NCBI GenBank assembly: GCA_964236535.1
Contig: CAXSEF010000084.1
Location: 1 to 14,152 of the forward strand
Length of the DNA: 14,152 nt
Source of the DNA: CAXSEF01 sp964236535
Lineage (GTDB): Bacteria > Pseudomonadota > Alphaproteobacteria > Acetobacterales > Acetobacteraceae
Direction of reading: 5' to 3'
Under the pieces are notes generated by a model. That model did no database searches and was not told the origin of the DNA. It saw only the letters and a list, made by a program, of their open reading frames with translations. The number at the start of each line of letters is the position of its first letter. Position 1 is the first letter of the stretch. This document shows positions 5,685 to 13,521 of the stretch, one piece after another. Position numbers and translations under genes: made by a program.

Positions 5685-7547
5685 GTGGCGGACATCCTTG
5701 CGGCGGTGACGCCGGGCGGTGGCAAGAGCCTGCTGCCGGTGCTGGCGGCACACGCGCTGCTCGGCGCGGGCGTGGTGGCGCGGGTGTGCTGGGTGGTGCC
5801 GCGCGACAGCCTCCGCCTGCAGGCGGAGGAGGCGTTTGCCGACCCGGGTTGGCGCTCGACTCTGGGGCACGCGATGTCGGTGCGCGCGGCCGAGAACGCG
5901 CCCGACCCGAGCCGCGGGCTGGCCGGCTACGTGACCACCTACCAGGCGGTGGCGGCAGCCCCGGCCCTGCACCTGGCCGAGTTCCGCCGACACCCGACCC
6001 TGCTGGTGCTCGACGAGGCGCACCACCTGCCCGCACTGGAGGAGGCGGTGGCGGACGGGCCGGACCCGGCGGCAGCCTGGTCGGCGGCGCTGCTGCCGCT
6101 GCTGTCGCAGGCCCGGGCGCGGCTGCTGCTATCCGGCACGCTGGAGCGCGCGGACGGACGGCGCATTCTGTGGCTGCCATACCGCCGCGCGGCTGCGATC
6201 GCGGCGGGGGCGGGGGCCTCGCGCAAGGCCGACGAGGTCGACCTGTCAGCGCCCGGCTGGGCGGTGGTGGGCTACTCGCGGGCGCAGGCACTGTCCGAGC
6301 GCGCGGTGCTGCCGGTGCGCTTCGGCGCGCTGGACGGCGAGGCGATCTGGCTGGCCGAGCCGGGACCGGACCGCACGCGGGCACAGCTCGGCCCGCATCG
6401 TTTGGGCGGCGCGTTCCCGTCGGAGACCACGCGCCCGGCGCTGTTCACCGCGCTGCGCACCGGCTTTGCCGACGCCCTGCTGCGCGAGGCGTTCGACGCG
6501 ACCCGCCACCTGCGCGCGCGGCGCCGGGCAAGCCTCGGCGCGGCGGCGGGCGAGGCTTGCCGCGGCCTGGGCAAGCTGCTGGTGGTGGCGCCGGACCAGG
6601 AGCAGGCGCGGCGCTATCTGGCGCTGCTGCAGGGCTGGATACCAAGGGCGGCGCGCGACGCGGTGCGCCTGGCGACCTCGGACGAGCGTGACGCGCACGA
6701 CACGCTCGCCGCCTACCGGCTGCTGGCGGAGCCGAGCGTGCTGGTCACGGTGGCGATGGCCTACGAGGGGCTGGACGCGCCCGAGGTCGCGGTCGTGGCA
6801 GCCCTGACCCACATCCGCTCGCGCCCGTGGCTGGAGCAGATGGTGGCGCGCGCCACCCGGGTAGACCCGCACGCCGGACCGTACGAGGGCCAGGAAGCGC
6901 TGGTGTTCCACCCCGACGACCCGTTCTTCGCGAAGTTCCGCTGGCGCATGGAGCAGGAGCAGGGCACCCGCGCCCGGCCGCGCCCGGCGCGCCGACAGGG
7001 CGACCTGCCGCTGTGGCTGGCCGAGCGGCTGTCGCGCGAGCGCGAGGAGCGCGGCATCGTGCCGCTGGAAAGCAATGCCCTGGCGCTGCGCTACGCGGTG
7101 CTCCGGCCCGGGCCGGAGCTGGCGATGGAGCGGCCCGAGGGCTTGGCGGAGGGCCTGGCCGAAGCGGGGCAGGGCGAGCTGCTGGAGACGCCGAGCCGGG
7201 CGGAGCGACGGCTGCGCTTAGGTATCGCAGAGCTGGTCGCGGCGCAGGCGGTGGAGGACGCGGCGGAGGCGCACGACCCACGCCGGCGCGGCTACCACGC
7301 CTACAACGCGGTGCTCAAGCGGGTGCTCGGCAAGGGGCGCGCCGAGATGGGGCTGGCGGAGCTGGAGGCGGCGGTGGCGTGGCTGGGGCGCAATCGGCTG
7401 CGCGACCACCTGGGCCTGCTCGACGGCGACGCGCGCTACGCCTGGGACGCCGACCGGCGCGGCGGCGGGTGGAGGCCGCCGGTCGGGCGGGTGTCCAAGA
7501 CGCGCGGCAGGTCGGCGGGCGCGCGAGTAGCCGGCAGCGAGGAGTGA
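5685..7547 (+). CDS. SF2 (DEAD/DEAH-type) helicase, N-terminus uncertain
   Basis: 620 residues from GTG 5685. Visible motifs are Walker A TPGGGKS (9-15), DEAHH (110-114), motif III LLLSGT (147-152), a motif V-like VAMAYEGLD (356-364) and motif VI QMVARATR (385-392), in the correct order for an SF2 ATP-dependent helicase/translocase. The C-terminal 190 residues are charged, Arg/Glu-rich and not recognised. Homology seems to start upstream of the GTG: the same frame reads LRTHQAQLLGIARAIASGEA from about 5619, which fits the usual LRPHQ element in front of motif I. No ATG, GTG or TTG exists in that frame back to the stop at 5451, and the IS remnant ends at 5450. The true 5' end is therefore either frameshifted or was displaced. 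The gene converges on the HerA-like gene. DNA processing is inferred; the substrate is unknown. Confidence 0.82.
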   Translation: MADILAAVTPGGGKSLLPVLAAHALLGAGVVARVCWVVPRDSLRLQAEEAFADPGWRSTLGHAMSVRAAENAPDPSRGLAGYVTTYQAVAAAPALHLAEFRRHPTLLVLDEAHHLPALEEAVADGPDPAAAWSAALLPLLSQARARLLLSGTLERADGRRILWLPYRRAAAIAAGAGASRKADEVDLSAPGWAVVGYSRAQALSERAVLPVRFGALDGEAIWLAEPGPDRTRAQLGPHRLGGAFPSETTRPALFTALRTGFADALLREAFDATRHLRARRRASLGAAAGEACRGLGKLLVVAPDQEQARRYLALLQGWIPRAARDAVRLATSDERDAHDTLAAYRLLAEPSVLVTVAMAYEGLDAPEVAVVAALTHIRSRPWLEQMVARATRVDPHAGPYEGQEALVFHPDDPFFAKFRWRMEQEQGTRARPRPARRQGDLPLWLAERLSREREERGIVPLESNALALRYAVLRPGPELAMERPEGLAEGLAEAGQGELLETPSRAERRLRLGIAELVAAQAVEDAAEAHDPRRRGYHAYNAVLKRVLGKGRAEMGLAELEAAVAWLGRNRLRDHLGLLDGDARYAWDADRRGGGWRPPVGRVSKTRGRSAGARVAGSEE

Positions 7548-7632
7548 CGCTCAGGCGTCCTCGTCGTCGTGGTCCTTTACGCTGGCGTCCCAGACAGTCT
7601 GTGCGGTCGTTGCGCCAGAATTGGGCGAGCCT

Positions 7633-7655
7633 GAGTGTTAGGTTTGGTAACACTC
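7633..7655. repeat. 8-bp perfect inverted repeat with 7-bp spacer between convergent genes
   Basis: GAGTGTTA (7633-7640) and TAACACTC (7648-7655) flank GGTTTGG. It lies in the 118-bp gap between the helicase stop (7547) and the end of the HerA-like pseudogene (7666). No T-run follows on either strand, so it is a weak terminator candidate. The arm-spacer geometry would also suit an operator or recombinase core site. Function is unassigned. Confidence 0.4.
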
Positions 7656-7665
7656 CGCCTCCTGT

Positions 7666-8728
7666 CTATCGTTTCTGCTTCTTCCCGGCCTGCTGGGCCT
7701 GCGCCCGCAGGACGTCCTCCAGCCCGGCGATCCGGGCGAGCGCTGCCGCGAGTTCCCGCTCGTGGTGCCTGAGCTGCCGCTCCAGATCCAGCCGCTGCCA
7801 GGGTGGCCCTGCGACGGCTCTGCTCTCCGTCCCCTCGGCGTCGCCTGCCGCGGCCGTGGTCCCGGCTTCCGTCCCCATCCCGCCCCCTGCCAGCATGGCC
7901 TTAAGGGTGGCGGTGTCCACGGGCGGCCTCGGTCCTGACGCCGGGAGCCGCTCGTGGCGCTGTGGCGCGCCCGAGCTGTCGAAGCTGCGGATGGGCGGGA
8001 ACGCCACCCGCGCCAGCACCCCCCGTCCGAGGGCGCCCGTACCCAGCCCTCGCCGCGGTACAGCCGGGGCAGGGCGGCCAGAATTCACTGGCCCTGTGCC
8101 CGGTCCGCCTGGCCCTTGATCCGGCGGCCCACGGCGGCACGGTCCTGGCTTGAGGTGAGCTTCATCGAGATCAGCACGTCGGCCTGGCTCAGCACGTCCT
8201 TGTGCAGCACCGCCGGACGCTGGAAATCAGCCACGGCACGAAGCCTCGCACCCGGCCGCGGCGCACGACCTCCTCGATGCGGTCCAGCAGGTCGTGGCCA
8301 TTGGACGGCACCCGCTGCGGCGCCCACAGGTCTGCCTCGTCGAGCACCAGGTGCAGGGGTTCCGCGTTGGCCTCGTGCAGCGCCTCGGTGAACGCGATGA
8401 CGAAGGCCCGCCTTGCCGACGCGCTGCCGAGGTCGGAGACGTCGACCACGCAGGCGAGCGCGTGGCGGGCGACCAGGTGGCCGAGGGCGGCGCCCTAGCC
8501 TGGGGCGAGGGCGAAGTCGGCGTGGTGGCCGCCGAACACCACCACGGGATCAGCTTCGGGCAAGAGGCCGTCCGCGTCCAGGCGCAGGCCCCACCACACC
8601 CCAAGCGGATCGACGATGCAAACGCGGGCACCCTTATCCATCAGGCGCTCGACCATTCCCTTGGCGGCGTAGGTCTTGCCCGACCCCGACGTGCCCACGA
8701 TGGCCAGCCGCTCCTCCAGCAGCGCCAT
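7666..8728 (-). pseudogene. HerA/DUF87-like ATP-binding protein, multiply disrupted
   Basis: Starting at ATG 8728, the minus strand gives MALLEERLAIVGTSGSGKTY with Walker A (GTSGSGKT), then VDPLGVWWGLR. An in-frame TAG follows at 8497-8495. The same frame resumes with HALACVVDVSDLGSA and Walker B LHLVLDEADLWAPQ. A frameshift near 8230 leads to RPAVLHKDVLSQADVLISMK, a TGA sits at 8087-8085, and another frameshift in a six-C run (8019-8024 on the plus strand) leads to VLARVAFPPIRSFDSS. The C-terminus (codons ending at 7666) is predicted coiled coil (LERQLRHHERELAAALARI). Fold and motifs are those of HerA-type hexameric DNA-translocating ATPases, which often work with nucleases or helicases. Here at least four lesions break the gene. 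It converges with the helicase and diverges from the tyrosine recombinase. Confidence 0.8.
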
Positions 8729-8765
8729 GGGTAGGAGGCCCTCGACCCCGCTCGGGCCTGCCGCC

Positions 8766-8789
8766 GTCCAAGAATTGTGATTCTCGGAC
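8766..8789. promoter_or_regulatory. 24-bp near-perfect palindrome in the divergent gap of the ATPase and recombinase genes
   Basis: GTCCAAGAAT (8766-8775) and ATTCTCGGAC (8780-8789) pair at 9 of 10 positions around TGTG. It lies in the 88-bp gap between the HerA-like start (8728) and the recombinase start (8817). The position fits an operator controlling both genes or a recombinase binding site. No clear -35/-10 boxes were found around it. Confidence 0.5.
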
Positions 8790-8816
8790 AGAGATGAGGC
8801 TGGTAGGACGGGTGGT

Positions 8817-9862
8817 GTGAGCAGCATCGAAGACCCGTCCAGCAGCCTCGTTCCGAGCCTCCCAGGCGCCCCGGCTGATCCGCCAGCGCCGAACGCGGTG
8901 GACACGGCCGATCCGACTTTCTCCGACCTGCTGCCGAGCCTCCACCACGCCGAGATCGCCACCGCGCGGCGCTACGCCGATGCCTCGCGCGCCGCCAGCA
9001 CCCAGCGCGCGTACGCCAGCGACCGGCGCCGCTTCTCAGCCTGGTGCCTCCCCGTGGTCTGGAGACGCTGCCCGCCGACCCACGGGTCGTTGGCGTGTTC
9101 CTCTCCGCCGAGGCAGAAACCGGATCGGCGCCGTTGACTGTCGGCCGCCGCCCTGCCGCGATCGGGTGGATGCACCGGCGTGCCGGGCTGCAGCCGCCGC
9201 AGGCCCGCGAGGGCGCGGCCGCCATCCTCGAAGTGATGGCCGGCATCCGCCGCAGCCATGGCATCGCCCCGGCAAGGAAGCACGCCGCCGACGCCGACGT
9301 GCTGCGCGCCATCACCGGCGATGACCTGCGCTCGGTGCGCGACCGGGCGCTGCTGGCCTTCGGCATGGCTGGGGCCTTCCGCCGCTCCGAGCTGGTGGCG
9401 CTGCGGCTCGCCGACCTCGAGCGGGTGCCGGAGGGCCTGCGCGTCACCATCCGGCGCAGCAAGACCGACCAGGACGGCTGCGGCGCCACCATCGCCATCC
9501 CCGAAGGGCGCAGGCTGTGGCCGAAGGCGCTGCTCGATGCCTGGCTCGAGCGCGGCGGGATGACGGACGGCCTCCTGTTCCGCCGGCTGACCGCCGGGCC
9601 GGCAGGGGTCGCGACCGCCTCCCCTATGTCGGACCGTGCTGTGGCGCGGCTGGTACGGCTGTGCGTCGCACAGGCCGAGTATGTGGCGGCGGACTTTGCG
9701 GGTCACTCGCTGCGAGCGGGCTTCCTGACAGCGGTCGCACGCTCAGGCGCTTCGGTGTTCAAGATGCGCGAGGTGTCGCGGCACAAATCCATGCAGGTGC
9801 TCGCCGACTACGTCCGTGATGCCGAGCGATTCCGCGACCATGCGGGAGAAGGCTTCCTGTAG
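8817..9862 (+). pseudogene. Tyrosine recombinase (phage-integrase family), single frameshift
   Basis: The first frame (GTG 8817) gives a core-binding domain, with ARRYADASRAASTQRAYASD and RRRFSAWC. Near 9047 one base is missing, and the second frame continues as GLETLPADPRVVGVFLSAEA to TAG 9860-9862. Together they make about 349 codons, a normal length. The catalytic set is complete in the second frame: Arg in GAFRRSELVALR, Lys in RRSKTD, HSLR, His in SRHKS and the nucleophilic Tyr in VLADYVRDA. The enzyme would cut and rejoin DNA at specific sites. It diverges from the HerA-like gene, with a palindrome in the gap. Unless the frameshift is a sequencing error, it is inactive. Members of this family often accompany helicase-bearing islands. 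Confidence 0.85.
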
Positions 9863-9945
9863 ATGTGCTGCCAACCGTCAGCTGGAGGTGGTGCTGTCTC
9901 TCCGCTTTTGCGTCGAACCTCCAAGACGAGAGACATGGCGTGGGT

Positions 9946-11289
9946 ATGAGGATGAAACAGGCTGCGGCCCACGCGGAGAAGGCTGCCTTTCGGGTTCGGC
10001 TTGTGCACGCCGCCGCAGCACTGCGCGCAGGTCTCAAGCTGGCGCCTGACGACCTGCTGCGTGACCTTGTCTATCGACGTCTGTGGTTGTCGGTGCTGAC
10101 GAGCTCGTTTGGGGCGCAGATCATGGTGCTGGCGCTGCCGCTCACAGCCGCGGTGACGCTGCACGCCTCGCCCACGCAGATGGGCGCGCTCACGACCATG
10201 GAGACCCTGCCCTTCGTGCTGTTCTCGCTGCCGACCGGGGTCTGGCTCGATCGGATCCGCAAGCTGCCGGTCTACATCGCCGGCGAGATGACGCTTGCCT
10301 GCGCCTCTGCAAGCGTCCCGCTTGCTTGGTGGACCGGCCTGTTGTCCATCGATTGGCTCTGCCTGGTCGCGTTCACGATCGGCATCGTCAACGCGATCGC
10401 TGGCAGCGCGTCGCAGATCGTGCTGACACAGATCGTCGAGCGCGATCGCCTGATCGAGGCAAACGCCAAGAACGCCTTGGCCAGTTCAGGTGCGGACGTG
10501 GCGGGTCCCGGGCTGGCAGGCGCGCTGATCAGGTTGCTGGGCGCTCCGATCGCGCTGCTGTTCAACGTTGTCCTGCTGCTCCTCTCCGCGGCGATCCTGG
10601 GCGGCATCAGGATCGACGAGCCTCCGCCGCGCCACGCCGGCGGGTTCTGGCCGGAGCTGAAGGCCGGCCTGCGCTTCGTGCGGGCCAATCGGTTGCTGAT
10701 GGTGCTCGCGGCCTGCGTGGCCGCGTGGCAGCTCTGCTACAATTCGGCAGCCGTCGTGAACATCCTGTTCGCGACCCGCATGCTGGGTCTATCGGTGCAG
10801 AACGTCGGGCTCAGCTACGTGTGCCTCGGGATCGGCACGGTGTTTGCCAGCCTGACAGGCGGCCTCCTGAGTCGCCGCATCGGCCCTGGGCTCTGCCTTG
10901 CACTCGGGTTCGGCCTCTGCTCCTGCGGATGGCTGCTGCTTGCTGTCGCTCCCGTCAAAGTCTGGGGCATCATCGCCTTTGACGTCGACCTGACGCTGCT
11001 TGGCAGCGGCGCAGTGCTGATCTTCATCAATTTCATCTCGTTGCGTCAGGCGGTGACGCCTGCCTCCATGCTGGGGCGGATGACCAGCACGATGCGCTGG
11101 CTGATCCTGATCCCCGCCGGGCCGGGCGCGCTGATCGGTGGATGGCTTGGAGAGCACGCCGGCTTGCGCGCGTCTCTCGGCTTCGCCGGAGTGGGCGGAA
11201 TGGCGCTCACCATCGCGGCCTGCTGCATCCCCATGCTGCGCGCCATGAAGGCGCTGCCCACTCTGGCCGAGCCGAACGGAGGCTTCTGA
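9946..11289 (+). CDS. Major facilitator superfamily (MFS) efflux transporter
   Basis: About 447 residues from ATG 9946; GTG 9940 and ATG 9952 are equally possible, since no good Shine-Dalgarno is visible. The frame is open to 9865, but upstream codons look non-coding. After a 45-residue soluble N-terminus come many hydrophobic segments, about 10-12 by eye. A motif A-like loop, PTGVWLDRIRKLPVY, sits at about 96-110 between the second and third. Further on are the cytoplasmic loop ERDRLIEANAKNALASSGAD and a mid-protein linker (DEPPPRHAGGFWPELKAGLR). This matches the EntS/MFS_3-type drug and siderophore exporter group. It starts 83 bp after the recombinase and converges on the drug-resistance fusion gene, with a 20-bp gap. 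The substrate cannot be assigned from sequence. Confidence 0.85.
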   Translation: MRMKQAAAHAEKAAFRVRLVHAAAALRAGLKLAPDDLLRDLVYRRLWLSVLTSSFGAQIMVLALPLTAAVTLHASPTQMGALTTMETLPFVLFSLPTGVWLDRIRKLPVYIAGEMTLACASASVPLAWWTGLLSIDWLCLVAFTIGIVNAIAGSASQIVLTQIVERDRLIEANAKNALASSGADVAGPGLAGALIRLLGAPIALLFNVVLLLLSAAILGGIRIDEPPPRHAGGFWPELKAGLRFVRANRLLMVLAACVAAWQLCYNSAAVVNILFATRMLGLSVQNVGLSYVCLGIGTVFASLTGGLLSRRIGPGLCLALGFGLCSCGWLLLAVAPVKVWGIIAFDVDLTLLGSGAVLIFINFISLRQAVTPASMLGRMTSTMRWLILIPAGPGALIGGWLGEHAGLRASLGFAGVGGMALTIAACCIPMLRAMKALPTLAEPNGGF

Positions 11290-11309
11290 CACCAGGCCAC
11301 CATCGACTG

Positions 11310-12317
11310 TCAGGCTTGCGGCGCTTCCGGCCCTGCCTTCGCGTGCCGCAGCGGTCGCCTTCCGAGATCGGTTGCGAAGCGCAGGAGGTAGCCATCCGCG
11401 TCAGCCACCACGAACTGGACCAGTCCTGCCTCGACTTCGCCCTGGCGATACCAGCGCTCTTCCAGCGGCACGTGGATTATCAAATCGGACGCCAGGACGG
11501 CGGCATGCAGCGTCGAGGCATCCGACACCTGGATCTGCAGGTTCACTCCGCGGCCGAACGGGACGGCGAGCGGCGCGGTGTGAAACCGTCGGCCCGGCCC
11601 CGCTGCCTCCTCCAGCATGAGATGGGCACGCTCGCGGACCAGATAGGCGAAGCGCTCCTCGGGCCGGGTCACCACGCAGCGGAACCCGAAAACCCCGACA
11701 TAGATCGACAGGGCCTGTTCGAGATTGGTCACGTCGAGCTCGGGCACGACTGGCGGCTGCTGTGGCGGCAACGCGACGGGCGAACCATCCAGCGCTTCTC
11801 GAATGCGAAGAGCACACTCCGCCGCCGTCGACGTTGTCGTGTCCACCTCCAGGTCATACCGGACGCCCTCATGCACGCTGTCGGCTTGCAGCACGGCCAT
11901 GCCGACCGTCCGGTCGCCCCGCGCCCTTTCCCGCCGGGCCGCCTCCACTGCCTCGCAGCGCACCGCCACCCAGAGCACCGCAAGCTCGCCCAGCGCTGCC
12001 TGCCAGCGTCGTTGTCCGTCGGCGCTGTCCACGAGCACCTCGTCCACGATGACGCCGGTTCCGGCCCGCGCGATCGCCGCCACGCCGGCAGCCCATGCCG
12101 TCTCGAGCATGCGATAGGCAGGCCCCACAGTGATGATGCCTCCCGGCGCGATGGTCAGCCCCTCGGGCGCGTTCTCCATCGAAGGCGGTGCCGCCTGGAT
12201 CAGGTTGTCTACACCCAGTGACAGCCACGAATCGGGCAGCAGCGCCTGCAGCGCCCGCGCCAGAGTTGACTTGCCGGCGCTCGAGCCGCCGTTGAGCAGG
12301 ATGACCCGGATCGCCAT
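11310..12317 (-). CDS. Chloramphenicol 3-O-phosphotransferase-like domain fused to bleomycin-resistance-type VOC domain
   Basis: 335 residues. Residues 1-178 match the chloramphenicol phosphotransferase family: Walker A NGGSSAGKST (9-18), and Asp37 in LSLGVDNLI, at the same position as the catalytic Asp37 known from the Streptomyces venezuelae enzyme. The DLEVDTTTST segment at 155-164 is also typical. Residues about 190-322 match the glyoxalase/bleomycin-binding (VOC) family: VPELDVTNLEQALSIYVGVFGF, FGRGVNLQIQV, ERWYRQGEVEAG and DADGYLLRFATDLG. The first part would phosphorylate a hydroxyl with ATP; the second would bind and sequester a drug. A Pro-rich linker (LPPQQPPVVP) joins them. No clear RBS precedes ATG 12317. 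Either domain may act on a different small molecule, so the drug names indicate fold, not proven substrate. Confidence 0.85.
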   Translation of the reverse strand: MAIRVILLNGGSSAGKSTLARALQALLPDSWLSLGVDNLIQAAPPSMENAPEGLTIAPGGIITVGPAYRMLETAWAAGVAAIARAGTGVIVDEVLVDSADGQRRWQAALGELAVLWVAVRCEAVEAARRERARGDRTVGMAVLQADSVHEGVRYDLEVDTTTSTAAECALRIREALDGSPVALPPQQPPVVPELDVTNLEQALSIYVGVFGFRCVVTRPEERFAYLVRERAHLMLEEAAGPGRRFHTAPLAVPFGRGVNLQIQVSDASTLHAAVLASDLIIHVPLEERWYRQGEVEAGLVQFVVADADGYLLRFATDLGRRPLRHAKAGPEAPQA

Positions 12318-12503
12318 TCAGGAAGCGTAGTCCACTCTCGGCACACGCGCCCAGGTCGCGCCTTGACGTCCAAAGCCTCTCCCATCGGTTTTTTCCCTGA
12401 TCGTTGACGGGCGGGCAGGTCTCGGTGGTCGGGTGCGTCGCTCCCACCCCAGCTTGCCTGAAGACGTTTACCAATCCGCGACGTTCGAAGGCACTTTGCT
12501 CCC

Positions 12504-13048
12504 ATGCGCCGCGTCATCGTCATGGGCCCGCCCGGCAGCGGCAAGTCCACCCTCGCGCGCTACCTCGGCGCGCGCCATGACCTGCCCGTGCTCCACCTCG
12601 GCCATGCCTATCGGCGGCCGGGGTGGGTTCCTGCCCCGCCCGAAGCATTCCGCGCCGAAGTGAAGCGTATTGCCGCTCTGCCAGCCTGGGTGGTAGACGG
12701 CAACTACGGGGCCACGCTGGCGCCGCGCCTCACACGGGCGGATACGATCGTGTTCCTCGACCTTCCGCCCTGGATCACCCTGCCGCGCGTCCTGCGACGC
12801 GCGCTGATCGGCGTGATTGTGGGCCGCACGCAGGCTCCGGGTTGCCGGGAGCGGATCACCCCCCCCCCTCCGGCCGCTACGTGCTCCGCTGGAGACGGGA
12901 GCGCCGGGACCGCGATCTCGCCCTGCTGGACGGCTTCGGGGGCAGGATCCTGAGGCCGACCAGCGACGCCGAGGTCCTCTGCCTGATGGACGACCGGACA
13001 TGTCCGCCCCCTTCGCCCGGGATAGACCCCGGCCCCGATCCCGGATGA
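12504..13048 (+). pseudogene. P-loop adenylate kinase/FlaR-like nucleotide kinase, frameshifted at a C10 tract
   Basis: ATG 12504 opens with MRRVIVMGPPGSGKSTLARY, a strong Walker A, followed by VLHLGHAYRRPGW and AWVVDGNYGATLAPRLTRAD and then TIVFLDLPPWITLPRVLRRA. This is the layout of small adenylate kinase-like (topology-modulation/FlaR) proteins. The usual Asp of the HLD motif is Gly here. The open frame ends at 12953, but homology moves after the run of ten C at 12859-12868 into the frame reading SGRYVLRWRRERRDRDLALL and GGRILRPTSDAEVL, ending at TGA 13046-13048. One added or two removed C would restore a protein of about 181 residues. It could be a pseudogene, a phase-variable gene or an assembly error. 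Confidence 0.7.
12859..12868 (+). repeat. Homopolymer of ten C inside a coding region
   Basis: Ten consecutive C mark exactly the point where the kinase-like reading frame is lost. Such tracts are prone to slippage in replication and to miscounting in sequencing. Confidence 0.9.
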
Positions 13049-13052
13049 GCTG

Positions 13053-13516
13053 GTGATCGCGGGAGCACGACCTGCCACTGCCATCACTTCAGTCGAGGCC
13101 GACATGCCCGAGCGCCGCCCGCTCGCCGATACCGCCGACCTACTTATCTTCGTCATGCGCCCCGCTCGCCCCGGGCTCGGCGCCACCCGGACTTCCTGCT
13201 CACCCTATCACACGGGCCGGACGGCCTGTTCGACCTGCACGACGCGGGCGGTCGTGCCCTGGTCGCGGTGCTGACCGACGCCTGCGACAACACCGGCGAT
13301 GCCGCAGGACTGGTGCTGCTGGCGTCCCGGGATGGGGCGCCAAGCGAGGATTTGCTCGCGCTCCTGCTCGACGCGAGCGCTGGCCGAGGCGCGGGCCGCG
13401 CAGCAAGCTCGAGATCGACCTCGATGGCCCGTTTGCAGCTCACCCCGCCTTGCTGGAGTCCCGAGGCCTCGTCTGGTGGTTCGACATCGTCATGATGGAA
13501 CAGCAGGTTCCCTGAC
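13053..13516 (+). pseudogene. Degenerate GNAT-like acetyltransferase, at least two frameshifts
   Basis: GTG 13053 lies 4 nt after the kinase-like gene's stop. Coding-like sequence begins in one frame (LADTADLLIFV). It shifts near 13175-13184 to HPDFLLTLSHGPDGLFDLHD and AVLTDACDNTGDAAGLVLLA, and shifts again near 13390-13402 to SKLEIDLDGPFAAHPALLES and RGLVWWFDIVMMEQQVP, ending at TGA 13514-13516. The tail has the look of a GNAT C-terminus (beta-strand, AHxALLExRG, hydrophobic strand, MME). The CoA-binding R/Q-x-x-G-x-G/A motif is not clearly visible. The gene is broken as read; the GNAT call is moderate and rests on pattern and the adjacent GNAT gene. Confidence 0.5.
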
Positions 13517-13521
13517 GGGCG

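Noticed and set aside
5392..6384. Minus-strand frame of 330 codons, very rich in Pro, Ala and Arg.
   Set aside because: It is antisense to the helicase and low in complexity; no RBS or recognisable domain.
5261..6691. Long plus-strand frame of 476 codons overlapping the helicase.
   Set aside because: It is rich in Gly, Arg, Ala and Pro with no motifs, while the overlapping frame carries all helicase motifs. It is a GC-driven shadow.
6827..8119. Plus-strand frame of 430 codons spanning the helicase end and the HerA-like gene.
   Set aside because: It is Arg/Gly/Ala-rich shadow sequence that crosses two real genes on opposite strands.
11286..11313. CTGACA/TGTCAG inverted repeat at the convergent ends of the MFS and fusion genes, considered as a bidirectional terminator.
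   Set aside because: The stem is only 6 bp with a 16-bp loop and no T-run, so it is not distinguishable from chance.
11142..12221. Plus-strand frame of 359 codons opposite the resistance fusion gene.
   Set aside because: It has no recognisable motif and lies antisense to a clearly conserved two-domain protein.
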